NCBI GenBank assembly: GCA_023382535.1
Contig: JAHDWA010000004.1
Span: forward strand, 1 to 17,441
DNA from: Anaerolineae bacterium
GTDB taxonomy: Bacteria > Chloroflexota > Anaerolineae > 4572-78 > J111
Direction: 5' to 3'
DNA length: 17,441 nucleotides
The notes beneath the pieces are model-generated. The model saw only the letters and a program-made list of their open reading frames with translations, did no database searches and was not told the DNA's origin. The position numbers and the translations under genes are program-made. Positions 6,829-14,811 of this stretch are shown piece after piece (the stretch's first letter is position 1; each line of letters begins with the position of its first letter).

Positions 6829-9663
6829 ATGAAGACTATTTACCCATTTTGGTCATCAAAATTCGTTAGCGCGGTGGTGTTCATGATTATGATCGTCGCT
6901 GCCAGCGCTCCTTCTCTTTCACCGCTTCAGCCTCTTGCGCAGGCAGAAAATGCCGCCCAACCACTCTCTGCCGGCCAAACAGCGGTCAGCTTTGCCACGA
7001 TCACCCTCCCTACCCACCCGGTGGAGCAGGCCCTCACCTACGCGCTCAACCCGACCTATAACATCTCTTATGCCAGGCTGGATCGCAGCCGCTACGACAG
7101 CGGGCGGCTGGTCAACCGGACCTTTAACCTGATTATCCTGGAAAATGACTATCTCAAGCTGAGCCTCATGCCCGAATTGGGCGGGCGGATCTACCAGGCC
7201 ATCTTCAAACCGACCGGCAACAACATGTTTTATCAAAACCCGGTGCTGAAACCATCGCCGTGGGGACCGCCCGAGATGGGCTGGTGGCTGGCTGCCGGCG
7301 GAATGGAGTGGGGCTTGCCGGTCGAAGAGCATGGTTACGAATGGGGGATTCCCTGGAATTATCAAATAACCGACCTGCCTGATGGGGCCATGGTCGAACT
7401 CTGGGACTCGACCGCGCCGGACCGGCTGCGGGCCAAAGTGGCTGTCACCCTGCCGGATGACGCCGCCTTTTTCCAGGTTGCCCCAACCCTTGAGAATCCC
7501 ACGGCCGCCCCCATTGATTACAAATTTTGGCTGAACGCCATGCTCGCTCCCGGAGCGGCCAACGGGGTTAGCCCCAATTTGCGGATCATCATGCCCACCA
7601 ATGAGGTGACAGTCCACTCTACCGGCGACCGCCGCCTGCCCGGAGCCTGGACTGCCGCGGGCTGGCCCGTGCACAACAGCGTTGATTGGAGTCTGTTGGG
7701 CAATTGGCGCGAATGGTACGGTTTTTTCCAGCGCCCGCGTGCGGCCGGTGATTTTCAGGCCATCTACGACGAAGGTTACGACGAAGGCGTCGTGCGGACC
7801 TACGACAGCCAGGTGGCCCAGGGAGCCAAATTCTTCGCCTTCGGTTCCGGCCCCAACGCCCTCTCCCCCGATCTCTACACCGACGACAGCTCCAGCTATG
7901 TTGAAATCCACGGCGGCGCGGCACCCACTTTTGCCGATACCCGCCGGTTGGAACCGCATACCACCATAAGCTGGCAGGAGCGCTGGTATCCGGTGGCCGG
8001 CCTGGGCAGTCTGACCTGGGCCAATGACCGGCTGGCGCTGCGCCTGGAAGACAACGGAGATCAAACCCGCTTGCGGCTGGCCGTTACCCGCCCGACGTTG
8101 GGAGGGCGCATCTTACTATTACGCCGCGCCACGAATGAAGTTCTCTTTGATACCGGGGTTTCGCTGCAGCCGGGCCAGCCCTATGCCTCGCCTGTTCTGG
8201 CGCTGCCCAATTTAACCCCGGCAGAGATGGCGGTTCTGGTTTACGATAGTAACAATAACCAGTTGGGGGCTTATCAATATCAGGGTGGCTCGATTTTTAC
8301 GCCGACGCCCGGCCCCAGCCCGACCCCCCTGCCCAGCCCGGCCTGGCAGGGTAAACTGCTCCGCACTATCCCGATCTACGGCTGGTCGAGCATTGCCCGC
8401 ATCTGGGTCAGAAATAAAATCGGGCTGCCCGTAACCATTGCCGCCGAAAACGGCAGTTGGCGCACCGTTGGCTACGTGGGCACAAAGCCGGAGTATGGCG
8501 TTGACGCGCTGGAGTTTGCCCCGCTCGCGCCTGGCGTCTACCTGATTACCCCGCAGGGATTGAACACGACCTTTCGCTTGAACCTGGCGGCCAGCACCAT
8601 CGCCGAAGTGCTTTTTGACGAGAGTCAGACCATTCCCCCCACCTCCACCCCAACTCCTACGGCCACTGTCAGCCCAACACCTGTCCCTGGAGCAACCTTT
8701 ACGCCCACCCCTACCGCGACGCCCACGGCTTCACCCACAGCCACCTCTCTCCCAACGCCTACCATGTCGCCGGCTCCGACCGCGACTCCCACCCCGGTTA
8801 TCTCGTCCGGCTGGACCGGCCGGATCAAACGGATGGTGCGGATTGGGGGTTGGTCGAGTATCGCCCGCGTCTGGGTAAGCGGCCAAAAGCAAATGCCGGT
8901 CACGCTGGCGGCGGTTAATTGGAATTGGCGGGTTACGGCCTCCACTGGCTCTAAACCCGAATACGGCCCGGATGCGCTGGAATTTGCCCCGGTCAACCCC
9001 GGACGTTACAGCCTGACGGTGCCCAACCTGTCAGCCCGCTTTGATTTTGATTTACCCTCCAGCACGCTGGCGGAAATTGTGTTTGAGCCGGTTAACCCGC
9101 CCACACCCACCGCCACGCCAACGCCGTTGGTCACACTCACGACTACGGCGACGCCCACGCCTTCTTCGACCGCCACCCTGACGCCCAGCCCGGTCCCAAC
9201 CCTGCCTGGAGCGACGCCGACTGAGACACCACCTGCTCCCCTTCCAACCCTGACCGGGACACCCCCTTCGCCGGGAGAGACGCCGACGATCACGCCTTCA
9301 GTCACAATTTCGCCGACCGGCACGGTAGCTCCCACCGCAACCTCAACGCCAACCCCGCCGAGTGCCACCTGGCGGGTGCGGGTCCCGACCAATATCACCC
9401 TTCCGGGCAACTGGTTCGCCGTGATTCGGGTCAGCGTGGACGGGCTGCTCAGGCACCCGGTCCACTTGACGATGGTCACGACCGGTAATCCTTACCGGGC
9501 CACCTGCCTGACCGGTTCAAAGCCGGAGTACGGCCCTTACTTCTGCGAATTTGCCCCGCTCATTCCCGGCCAGTACCAGCTCACCGCCGACGGTGTAGAT
9601 GTTTCGACCACTCTGGAAGTGGGCCGAGGCGGCGTGGCCGTGGTCCTCTTTGAGCGGAATTAA
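6829..9663 (+). CDS. Secreted DUF5107 protein with three C-terminal repeat modules on Thr/Pro linkers
   Basis: A 944-residue extracellular protein. A signal peptide covers about residues 1-37, with likely cleavage near AQA/EN. Residues about 65-405 match the DUF5107 family, a galactose-mutarotase-like fold found with carbohydrate-active proteins (NRTFNLIILENDYLKLSLMP, LGGRIY, GGMEWGLPVEEHGYEWG). A beta-rich domain follows at about 408-495. The C-terminal part holds three related modules at about 506-598, 662-753 and 848-944. They share Trp at the start, GWSSIARxWV (weaker in the third), SKPEYG(P), EFAPLxPGxY and a closing V(L/V)F(D/E). Two long Thr/Pro/Ser/Ala linkers separate them. Module 3 alone has two cysteines that could form a disulfide. 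There is no transmembrane tail or sortase signal. It probably binds or modifies glycans at the cell surface. Activity is unproven. Confidence 0.85.
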   Translation: MKTIYPFWSSKFVSAVVFMIMIVAASAPSLSPLQPLAQAENAAQPLSAGQTAVSFATITLPTHPVEQALTYALNPTYNISYARLDRSRYDSGRLVNRTFNLIILENDYLKLSLMPELGGRIYQAIFKPTGNNMFYQNPVLKPSPWGPPEMGWWLAAGGMEWGLPVEEHGYEWGIPWNYQITDLPDGAMVELWDSTAPDRLRAKVAVTLPDDAAFFQVAPTLENPTAAPIDYKFWLNAMLAPGAANGVSPNLRIIMPTNEVTVHSTGDRRLPGAWTAAGWPVHNSVDWSLLGNWREWYGFFQRPRAAGDFQAIYDEGYDEGVVRTYDSQVAQGAKFFAFGSGPNALSPDLYTDDSSSYVEIHGGAAPTFADTRRLEPHTTISWQERWYPVAGLGSLTWANDRLALRLEDNGDQTRLRLAVTRPTLGGRILLLRRATNEVLFDTGVSLQPGQPYASPVLALPNLTPAEMAVLVYDSNNNQLGAYQYQGGSIFTPTPGPSPTPLPSPAWQGKLLRTIPIYGWSSIARIWVRNKIGLPVTIAAENGSWRTVGYVGTKPEYGVDALEFAPLAPGVYLITPQGLNTTFRLNLAASTIAEVLFDESQTIPPTSTPTPTATVSPTPVPGATFTPTPTATPTASPTATSLPTPTMSPAPTATPTPVISSGWTGRIKRMVRIGGWSSIARVWVSGQKQMPVTLAAVNWNWRVTASTGSKPEYGPDALEFAPVNPGRYSLTVPNLSARFDFDLPSSTLAEIVFEPVNPPTPTATPTPLVTLTTTATPTPSSTATLTPSPVPTLPGATPTETPPAPLPTLTGTPPSPGETPTITPSVTISPTGTVAPTATSTPTPPSATWRVRVPTNITLPGNWFAVIRVSVDGLLRHPVHLTMVTTGNPYRATCLTGSKPEYGPYFCEFAPLIPGQYQLTADGVDVSTTLEVGRGGVAVVLFERN
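8344..9660 (+). repeat. Triplicated ~92-residue coding module with low-complexity Thr/Pro linkers
   Basis: This segment encodes the three related modules at 8344-8622, 8812-9087 and 9370-9660. Low-complexity linkers at about 8623-8811 and 9088-9369 are built on ACGCC(C/A)AC-like Thr-Pro codons. Modules 1 and 2 are clearly closer to each other than either is to module 3, which suggests stepwise duplication. I do not recognise the module as a named domain. Confidence 0.75.
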
Positions 9664-9686
9664 ACCCTCTTAATATCAATTGCCAA

Positions 9687-9789
9687 TCAAGGGTCACAAA
9701 TTACGCAGAGCACGCAGAGAGCGCAGAGGTTTTTCTTGTTAAAATCTCGGCGTCCTCTGCGCTCTCTGCGTTAGAAATATGGCCCTTGA
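9687..9789. repeat. Nested ~100-bp palindromic element (CGCAGAG type)
   Basis: A perfect 18-bp inverted repeat, ACGCAGAGAGCGCAGAGG (9712-9729) and CCTCTGCGCTCTCTGCGT (9754-9771), encloses a 24-nt loop. Outer perfect 7-bp arms TCAAGGG (9687-9693) and CCCTTGA (9783-9789) frame it. The left arm also carries short direct repeats of the CGCAGAG core from about 9703. It starts about 24 bp after the DUF5107 stop codon and could terminate that transcript, though it has no U-tract typical of an intrinsic terminator. The nested form suggests a dispersed non-autonomous element. Confidence 0.75.
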
Positions 9790-9823
9790 AAGGACAGTTG
9801 GTATAAGCTGCAAGAGTGGATGC

Positions 9824-9852
9824 TTGACAACTATTTTTACCAATGATATACT
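9824..9852 (+). promoter_or_regulatory. Near-consensus sigma-70 promoter of the Dabb-Gfo/Idh-ROK-GRE operon
   Basis: TTGACA (9824-9829), a 17-bp spacer and TATACT (9847-9852) match consensus at 11 of 12 positions. The start should fall near 9859, about 100 nt before the first gene. A promoter this strong would be expected to need repression, and operator-like repeats begin 4 bp after the -10. Confidence 0.8.
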
Positions 9853-9855
9853 TGA

Positions 9856-9910
9856 TGTGCAATTGAACAATGAATGTGCATTTGCACGATGAACGTGGGA
9901 TTGCGTTCAT
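9856..9910 (+). promoter_or_regulatory. Tandem 19-bp operator-like repeats plus inverted repeat over the start site
   Basis: TGTGCAATTGAACAATGAA (9856-9874) is followed directly by TGTGCATTTGCACGATGAA (9875-9893), identical at 16 of 19 positions. Each copy begins with an imperfect 14-bp dyad (TGTGCAA/TTGAACA and TGTGCAT/TTGCACG); the second contains a perfect GTGCA-TT-TGCAC. A separate perfect 7-bp inverted repeat, ATGAACG/CGTTCAT (9889-9895, 9904-9910), overlaps the end. Placement over and just after the predicted start site fits repressor binding. The TGCAA-type dyads recall LacI-family sugar regulators, but no regulator gene is in the window. Confidence 0.55.
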
Positions 9911-9957
9911 TAAATCGCCAGCCCACTTTTGAATTTAAAGGGAGATTGATTTACATT

Positions 9958-10293
9958 ATGAGTCAGCACCAGCCGGAGAGACCGGCCAGAATTTTGCGCC
10001 ACGTAGTCTTGTTTAGCTTCAAACAGGGGGCGACCCTGACCCAAATCCAGGAAATCGAGCGAGCCTTTGCCGATTTACCGGGCCAGATCGAGGCTGTCCA
10101 CGATTTCGAGTGGGGCACGGATGTCAGCGTCGAGCAGCTTAGCCAGGGCTTTACCCACTGTTTCCTGGTGACATTCCTCACCGAGGCTGGCCGCGACGCC
10201 TACTTACCCCACCCGGCGCACCAGGCGTTTGTCGAAAAGCTAAAACCGCATCTCGAAAAGGCGCTGGTCATTGATTATTGGTCAACGAGGTAA
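9958..10293 (+). CDS. Dabb family (stress-responsive alpha/beta barrel) protein
   Basis: A 111-residue protein covering one whole Dabb domain. Family landmarks are visible: ILRHVVLFSFK strand 1, the helix with IERAFADLPG, the FEWGTDVS turn, GFTHCFLVTF and the DAYLPHPAHQAFVEKLKP tail with paired histidines. Dabb proteins are small ferredoxin-like dimers; in bacteria their role is mostly unknown, and some are linked to ring or sugar chemistry. The ATG at 9958 is chosen: the frame is open back to 9874, but that region is the operator and encodes no Dabb sequence. The ribosome site (GGAG, 9941-9944) is rather distant at 13 nt. It is the first gene of the operon, 6 bp before the oxidoreductase. 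Confidence 0.85.
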   Translation: MSQHQPERPARILRHVVLFSFKQGATLTQIQEIERAFADLPGQIEAVHDFEWGTDVSVEQLSQGFTHCFLVTFLTEAGRDAYLPHPAHQAFVEKLKPHLEKALVIDYWSTR

Positions 10294-10299
10294 ACACGC

Positions 10300-11448
10300 A
10301 TGAAAAAAGTTGGTATTGCCATGATTGGCTATGGCGGCATTGGCCGGGTCCACGCTATGGCTTATCGAGATATCCCTTTTCATTATGGCCTGCCCGCCGA
10401 CAGCTTCCAGGTCGTCGGCGTGGCGACCAGCCGCCCGGAAACGGCGCAGGCGGCGGCCCGCGAAATCGGCTGTGAGGTTTGGACAACCGATTACCGCGAA
10501 CTCCTGGCCCGTTCCGACGTGCACGCCATTGACTGCTGCACCCCTAACTACAGCCACGAAGAAATCGTACTGGCGGCGGCGGCGGCCGGCAAGCACATCT
10601 ACTGCGAGAAGCCGCTGGCCATGAGCGTGGCCCAGGGGCAGCGCATGGTCGAGGCGGTGGAGAAGGCCGGGGTTAAAACCCAGATGACCTTCAACTTTCG
10701 CTTCTTTCCGGCCATCAGCCGCGCCCGCGAGTTGATCGAAGCCGGTTTTGTAGGCCGGGTATTTTCTTTTCGCGGGCGCTACCACCGCGCCAGTTACATT
10801 GATCCCAACAAACCGCTCTCCTGGCGGCTACGCAAAGAGGTCTCGGGTGGGGGGGCGCTATTCGACCTGGGCGCGCACGTGCTGGACCTGATTTATTTTT
10901 TGCTGGGTGATTTTAGCTCGGTCCAGGCCACCTTGGAAACACTGATCAAGGAGCGACCCCTCGCCGCCGGGTCGGGGGAGAAGGGCACGGTAGATGTGGA
11001 CGATCTGGCCCTGCTGCATGTCCGCCTGGCCGATGGTACGCTGGGGCTGGTAGAAGCCTCGCGGATGGGTACCGGCGCAACCAATGATCTGCAAATCGAG
11101 ATTTTTGGCGACCGGGGGGCGATTCGTTTCAGTCTGGCCGATCCCAGCTTTCTGGAAGTGTACGACGTGCGCGAACCGGACCAGCCGTTTGGCGGGCTGC
11201 GCGGCTTCCGCAAGATCGAAGCGGCCCAGCGTTATGCCGGTCAAAAATCACCCGATTGGACCATGGCCCCCGGCTTTGTGCGCGGCCATGCCGAGTGCCA
11301 GTACCAGTTTCTAAAAGCAGTGGCCGATGATACCCCGGCTGCGCCCTCGATGGCCGATGGGTTGAAAATCCAGGCGGTCATGGAAGCTGCCGCTTGCTCT
11401 TCGGACGAGGGCCGCTGGGTGGACGTGGCCGAGGTGTACCATGAATGA
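10300..11448 (+). CDS. Gfo/Idh/MocA family NAD(P)-dependent oxidoreductase
   Basis: A 382-residue cytoplasmic dehydrogenase. The N-terminal Rossmann fold has GYGGIGRVHA at 10-19. The family hallmark Glu-Lys-Pro is at 103-105 (YCEKPLAMS), where the Lys acts in catalysis. The C-terminal domain carries GGGALFDLGAHVLD at 183-196, giving the usual Asp189/His193 pair. Length and both domains are complete. Family members oxidise or reduce sugars, inositols and glycosides at a hydroxyl carbon; the exact substrate is not evident. A GAGG ribosome site lies 9 nt upstream. Its end overlaps the ROK kinase gene by 8 bp. Confidence 0.92.
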   Translation: MKKVGIAMIGYGGIGRVHAMAYRDIPFHYGLPADSFQVVGVATSRPETAQAAAREIGCEVWTTDYRELLARSDVHAIDCCTPNYSHEEIVLAAAAAGKHIYCEKPLAMSVAQGQRMVEAVEKAGVKTQMTFNFRFFPAISRARELIEAGFVGRVFSFRGRYHRASYIDPNKPLSWRLRKEVSGGGALFDLGAHVLDLIYFLLGDFSSVQATLETLIKERPLAAGSGEKGTVDVDDLALLHVRLADGTLGLVEASRMGTGATNDLQIEIFGDRGAIRFSLADPSFLEVYDVREPDQPFGGLRGFRKIEAAQRYAGQKSPDWTMAPGFVRGHAECQYQFLKAVADDTPAAPSMADGLKIQAVMEAAACSSDEGRWVDVAEVYHE

Positions 11449-12397
11449 TTGGGTCGTCGGGATAGATTTGGGAGCAACCAAAATCGCCCTGGGCCTCATT
11501 GACCCCTCCGACCACATTGTCGCCCACCGCCGCATTCCCACCCATGTCCTTGAAGGTCCCCAGGCGGCGGTTGAGCGTACCGCTCAAAGCATCGCCGAAT
11601 TTGCTCAGGAGCTGCCTCCAGGCCAACAAATCGCGGCGGTCGGCATTTGCAGCCCCGGCCCGATTGACCACGAGGCGGGCATGATCATTGATCCGCCCAA
11701 CCTGACCGGCTGGCGCAACGTCCCCCTGCGGCGGATGCTGGCCGAGCGGCTGAACATGCCGGTGCGGCTGGAGCACGATGCCAAAGCTTCAGCCCTGGGC
11801 GAGTATTACTACGGCGTGGGCCGGGGCGAGCGGAGCATGGTTTATATTGTGGTTGGGACGGGGGTGGGGGCGGCCATTGTTATTGAGGGACAGCTCTATC
11901 GCGGCCTGCACAACTCGGCCGGCGAAGTGGGTCACGTGACCATTGACCGAGACGGCGAAAAAGGCAGTTCCGGGATTAACGGCAATGTCGAGTCGTTCAT
12001 GTCCGGCCCCTTCCTGGTGCGGCGCTATGAGCGGCTGCTGGTCCAGACCCAACAACCGCCGCCCAGCCAGCCTGTCACCGGCGAGTTGGTGGCGCAGTTA
12101 GCCGCACAGGGTGACGAATTGGCCCGGCAGGTCATGACCCAGGCCGGGGAGGCGCTGGGGATTACCGTCGCCTCGCTGGCGATGATCTTGGATATTGACC
12201 TGTACGTGATTGGCAGCAGTGTCGCCAAAGCCGGCGATTTATTCCTGGAGCCGGCCCGCCGGATTGTGCCTGACTACTGTTTTCAATCCGTGGCCGAAAA
12301 GGTGCGAATTGCTCCGGCCGGCCTCGGCGACGATGGCCCCATTCTGGGCTGCGGCTGGCTGGCTCGCCAGGCTCTGTTGGAAGAAGGCCGCAGGTGA
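11441..12397 (+). CDS. ROK family sugar kinase lacking the zinc-binding cysteines
   Basis: A 318-residue ROK protein without an N-terminal helix-turn-helix, so a kinase and not a repressor. The phosphate-1 loop GIDLGATKIALGL (7-19) is intact. The catalytic Asp113 lies in LEHDAKASALGE (the family usually has ENDAN here). The second phosphate loop is VVGTGVGAAIV (137-147). Glu162 and His165 in GEVGHVTID are kept. The usual zinc motif CxCGxxGCxE reads GSSGINGNVE at 175-184: all three cysteines are gone, while the glycines and Glu remain. It probably phosphorylates a hexose or amino sugar in the cytoplasm. A GAGG lies 6 nt before the ATG. It ends in a GTGA overlap with the next gene. Confidence 0.88.
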   Translation: MNDWVVGIDLGATKIALGLIDPSDHIVAHRRIPTHVLEGPQAAVERTAQSIAEFAQELPPGQQIAAVGICSPGPIDHEAGMIIDPPNLTGWRNVPLRRMLAERLNMPVRLEHDAKASALGEYYYGVGRGERSMVYIVVGTGVGAAIVIEGQLYRGLHNSAGEVGHVTIDRDGEKGSSGINGNVESFMSGPFLVRRYERLLVQTQQPPPSQPVTGELVAQLAAQGDELARQVMTQAGEALGITVASLAMILDIDLYVIGSSVAKAGDLFLEPARRIVPDYCFQSVAEKVRIAPAGLGDDGPILGCGWLARQALLEEGRR

Positions 12398-14811
12398 GCC
12401 AACAGATTGATCCCATTTGCGCCTTTCCCCCGGCCGAGTGGGAAACTACCCGGCCCTCAGAGCGGGCGGCGCGGCTCAAAAGGCGGCTGTTTGAAACCGA
12501 GCGTTGGATTGATGTGGAGCGCGCCCGTTTCGCTACGGAGAGTTATCGGGCTACGGAGGGCCAGCCCATCGCCCTCCGCCGGGCTAAAATGTTGCTGCAC
12601 CTGGTTCGCTCGATGAGCCTGGCCATCCATCCCGACGAGCTGATTGTCGGCAATCGCTCGGTGGGGCCGCGCATGGGCGTCATTGCCCCGGAGGGCGCGG
12701 TCGAGTGGGTGGATCGAGAACTGGAGAGTCTGCCGACCCGTCCGCAGGACAGATTTCAGATCAACACGGACCAAATCAAGGAACTGCGGGCCGAGATTTT
12801 TCCCTACTGGCGGGGCCAGACGCTGGAAGATATTGTCGCCACGCGTATTCCTGAGGATGTGGGGCGGGCTGTTCGGGGGAAAGCCTTCTCCTTAAATCAG
12901 ACCGACCACGCCCAGGGCCATATCCTGCCGGACGTCGAGATCTGGCTGCACCTGGGTATCTGCGGCCTGCGCCAGAAAGTGCTGGCAACCCGGCAGCGGC
13001 CTGAGGTTCAGACAGAAGCGCAGCAAATCTTTTACGAAGCCAGCCTGATTGCTTTGCAAGCGGCGCAAGAGTTGATGCAGCGCTACGCCGGCCTGGCCCG
13101 GCAACTGGCCCAAACCTGCCCTGAGGCGGCGCGGCGAGAGGAACTCAGCCGAATTGCCGAAATTTGCGACTGGCTGGCGGAACATCCGGCACGTGATTTC
13201 CGGGAAGCGCTGCAGGCGGTCTGGTTCCTGTTTGTGCTCTTGCAAATTGAGTCGAATGCCAGCAGCTTCTCGCCCGGCCGTTTTGACCAATACATGCTGC
13301 CCTACCTGGAACGTGATTTGGCCTCGGGCCGGCTGACGCTGCCGCAGGCCCAGGAGCTGCTGGAATACCTGTGGCTCAAATTCAGCGAGGTGGTCTTGCT
13401 GCGCAGCAGTAAAAGCGCCCGCTACTTTGCCGGTTTTCCCATCGGCTTCAATATTGTCCTGGGCGGGCAGCGGCCCGATGGCGGCGACGCCACCACGATC
13501 CTCAGTTACATGGCCCTGCGCGCCCAGGCCGACCTGGGGCTGACCCAGCCCAACCTGTCTATTCGTCTCCACGCTAACAGCCCGGAGGAGTTTTTGCAGG
13601 CGGCGGCTTTTGTCATTGGCCGGGGCAGCGGCATGCCGCAGGTTTTCAACGACGAGGTCATTATCCCGGCTCAATTGAACCGGGGTGTCGCTCCCGCCGA
13701 TGCGCTCAACTATGCCGTTGTTGGCTGCGTCGAACTGTCCACTCCTGGCAAGGCGCTGGGCTGGAGCGACGCGGCCATGTTCAACCTGACCCGCGTGTTG
13801 GAACTGACCCTCTTCGGCGGCAAAGACCCGCAGACCGGGGAGCAGATCGGCCTGGCAACGCCCTCCCTGGAGCAGATGAGCAGCTTTGCGGAATTGGAAG
13901 CGGCCTATGATGAACAGTTGGCCCATTTTGTCCGGCTGATGGTCAAGGGCTGCAACATCGTAGATGCCATCCACGCTGAAATTTACCCTTCCCCGTTTTT
14001 ATCCCTGGTCATCTCGGATTGTCTCGAACGCGGGCTGGATGTGACCGCCGGAGGGGCGCATTACAATTTCTCCGGGGTCCAGGGGGTCCAGCTTGCCAAT
14101 GTAGCCGACAGCCTCGCCGCGCTGCGCCAGGCCGTTTTTGACGAAAAATGGCTCTCGGCGGCGGACCTGCTGGCCGCGCTCAAAGAAGATTTTGCCGGGC
14201 GCGAGGTGCTGCGCCAGCGGCTCATCAACCGCGTGCCCAAGTATGGCAATGACGACGACCGGGTGGACCAGTACGCCCAAAAGTGGGGCAATCGCTACAG
14301 TGAGTTGGTCGGCCAGTACCCGACGATTCGCGGCGGCGTCTACCAGCCGGGCTTTTACACCGTCTCTGCCCACGTGCCGATGGGCGCGAATGTCGGGGCT
14401 ACGCCCGATGGCCGCCGCGCCGGGACGCCTCTGGCCGATGGGGGTTTATCGCCGTCGGCGGGGCGGGATCGGCGGGGCGCGACGGCGGTGCTCAACTCGG
14501 TCGGCAAGATCAACCTCAAACTGGCCTCGAACGGCACGCTGCTCAATATGAAGTTTCTGCCCTCGTTTTTTGCCGGGCCGGCGGCGCTCAAGAAGTTTGT
14601 CACGCTCCTGCGCGGCTTCGGCAAGCTGCGCATCCCCCACGTCCAGTTCAATGTGGTTTCGGCGGAAACGCTGCGGCAGGCCCAGGCCCACCCCGAAGAA
14701 TATCGCTCCCTGGTGGTGCGGGTCGCCGGTTACAGCGCCTATTTCACCGAATTGGATAAGACTTTGCAGGACGAAATCATCAGCCGGACCGAGTTTGCTG
14801 ATACGGGCTGA
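12394..14811 (+). CDS. Glycyl radical enzyme, diol-dehydratase-like (PFL superfamily)
   Basis: An 805-residue oxygen-sensitive radical enzyme, full length for the family. The thiyl Cys445 lies in VVGCVELSTPGKALGWSD, and the Gly-Cys-Val-Glu motif marks the eliminase-like branch, unlike the Cys-Cys of true pyruvate formate-lyase. The radical Gly779 lies in LVVRVAGYSAYF near the C-terminus. By spacing from the Cys in clostridial glycerol dehydratase, Glu447, Asp459 and His176 correspond to its catalytic residues. The motif I recall as ESNGHS in such dehydratases reads ESNASS here (286-291), so a substrate-contacting His appears to be Ser. Likely reactions are water or other leaving-group elimination or C-C cleavage; the substrate is unknown. 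The GTG start overlaps the ROK stop by 4 bp. No radical-SAM activase, which it needs, lies in the window. Confidence 0.9.
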   Translation: MSQQIDPICAFPPAEWETTRPSERAARLKRRLFETERWIDVERARFATESYRATEGQPIALRRAKMLLHLVRSMSLAIHPDELIVGNRSVGPRMGVIAPEGAVEWVDRELESLPTRPQDRFQINTDQIKELRAEIFPYWRGQTLEDIVATRIPEDVGRAVRGKAFSLNQTDHAQGHILPDVEIWLHLGICGLRQKVLATRQRPEVQTEAQQIFYEASLIALQAAQELMQRYAGLARQLAQTCPEAARREELSRIAEICDWLAEHPARDFREALQAVWFLFVLLQIESNASSFSPGRFDQYMLPYLERDLASGRLTLPQAQELLEYLWLKFSEVVLLRSSKSARYFAGFPIGFNIVLGGQRPDGGDATTILSYMALRAQADLGLTQPNLSIRLHANSPEEFLQAAAFVIGRGSGMPQVFNDEVIIPAQLNRGVAPADALNYAVVGCVELSTPGKALGWSDAAMFNLTRVLELTLFGGKDPQTGEQIGLATPSLEQMSSFAELEAAYDEQLAHFVRLMVKGCNIVDAIHAEIYPSPFLSLVISDCLERGLDVTAGGAHYNFSGVQGVQLANVADSLAALRQAVFDEKWLSAADLLAALKEDFAGREVLRQRLINRVPKYGNDDDRVDQYAQKWGNRYSELVGQYPTIRGGVYQPGFYTVSAHVPMGANVGATPDGRRAGTPLADGGLSPSAGRDRRGATAVLNSVGKINLKLASNGTLLNMKFLPSFFAGPAALKKFVTLLRGFGKLRIPHVQFNVVSAETLRQAQAHPEEYRSLVVRVAGYSAYFTELDKTLQDEIISRTEFADTG

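Noticed and set aside
6919..8064. 381-codon open frame on the minus strand
   Set aside because: Lies fully opposite the DUF5107 gene; the translation has no recognisable domain, while the plus strand has a signal peptide and family motifs. GC-rich shadow frame.
8640..9360. Short repeated units resembling a tandem array or CRISPR
   Set aside because: They are in-frame Thr-Pro codons forming protein linkers; spacing is irregular and there are no unique spacers.
11441..12397. ROK gene as the transcriptional repressor of the operon
   Set aside because: The protein begins directly with the ATP-binding loop and has no helix-turn-helix, so it is a kinase-type ROK protein.
12892..13974. 360-codon minus-strand open frame
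   Set aside because: Antisense to the glycyl radical enzyme, whose catalytic motifs prove the plus strand; no own ribosome site or domain.
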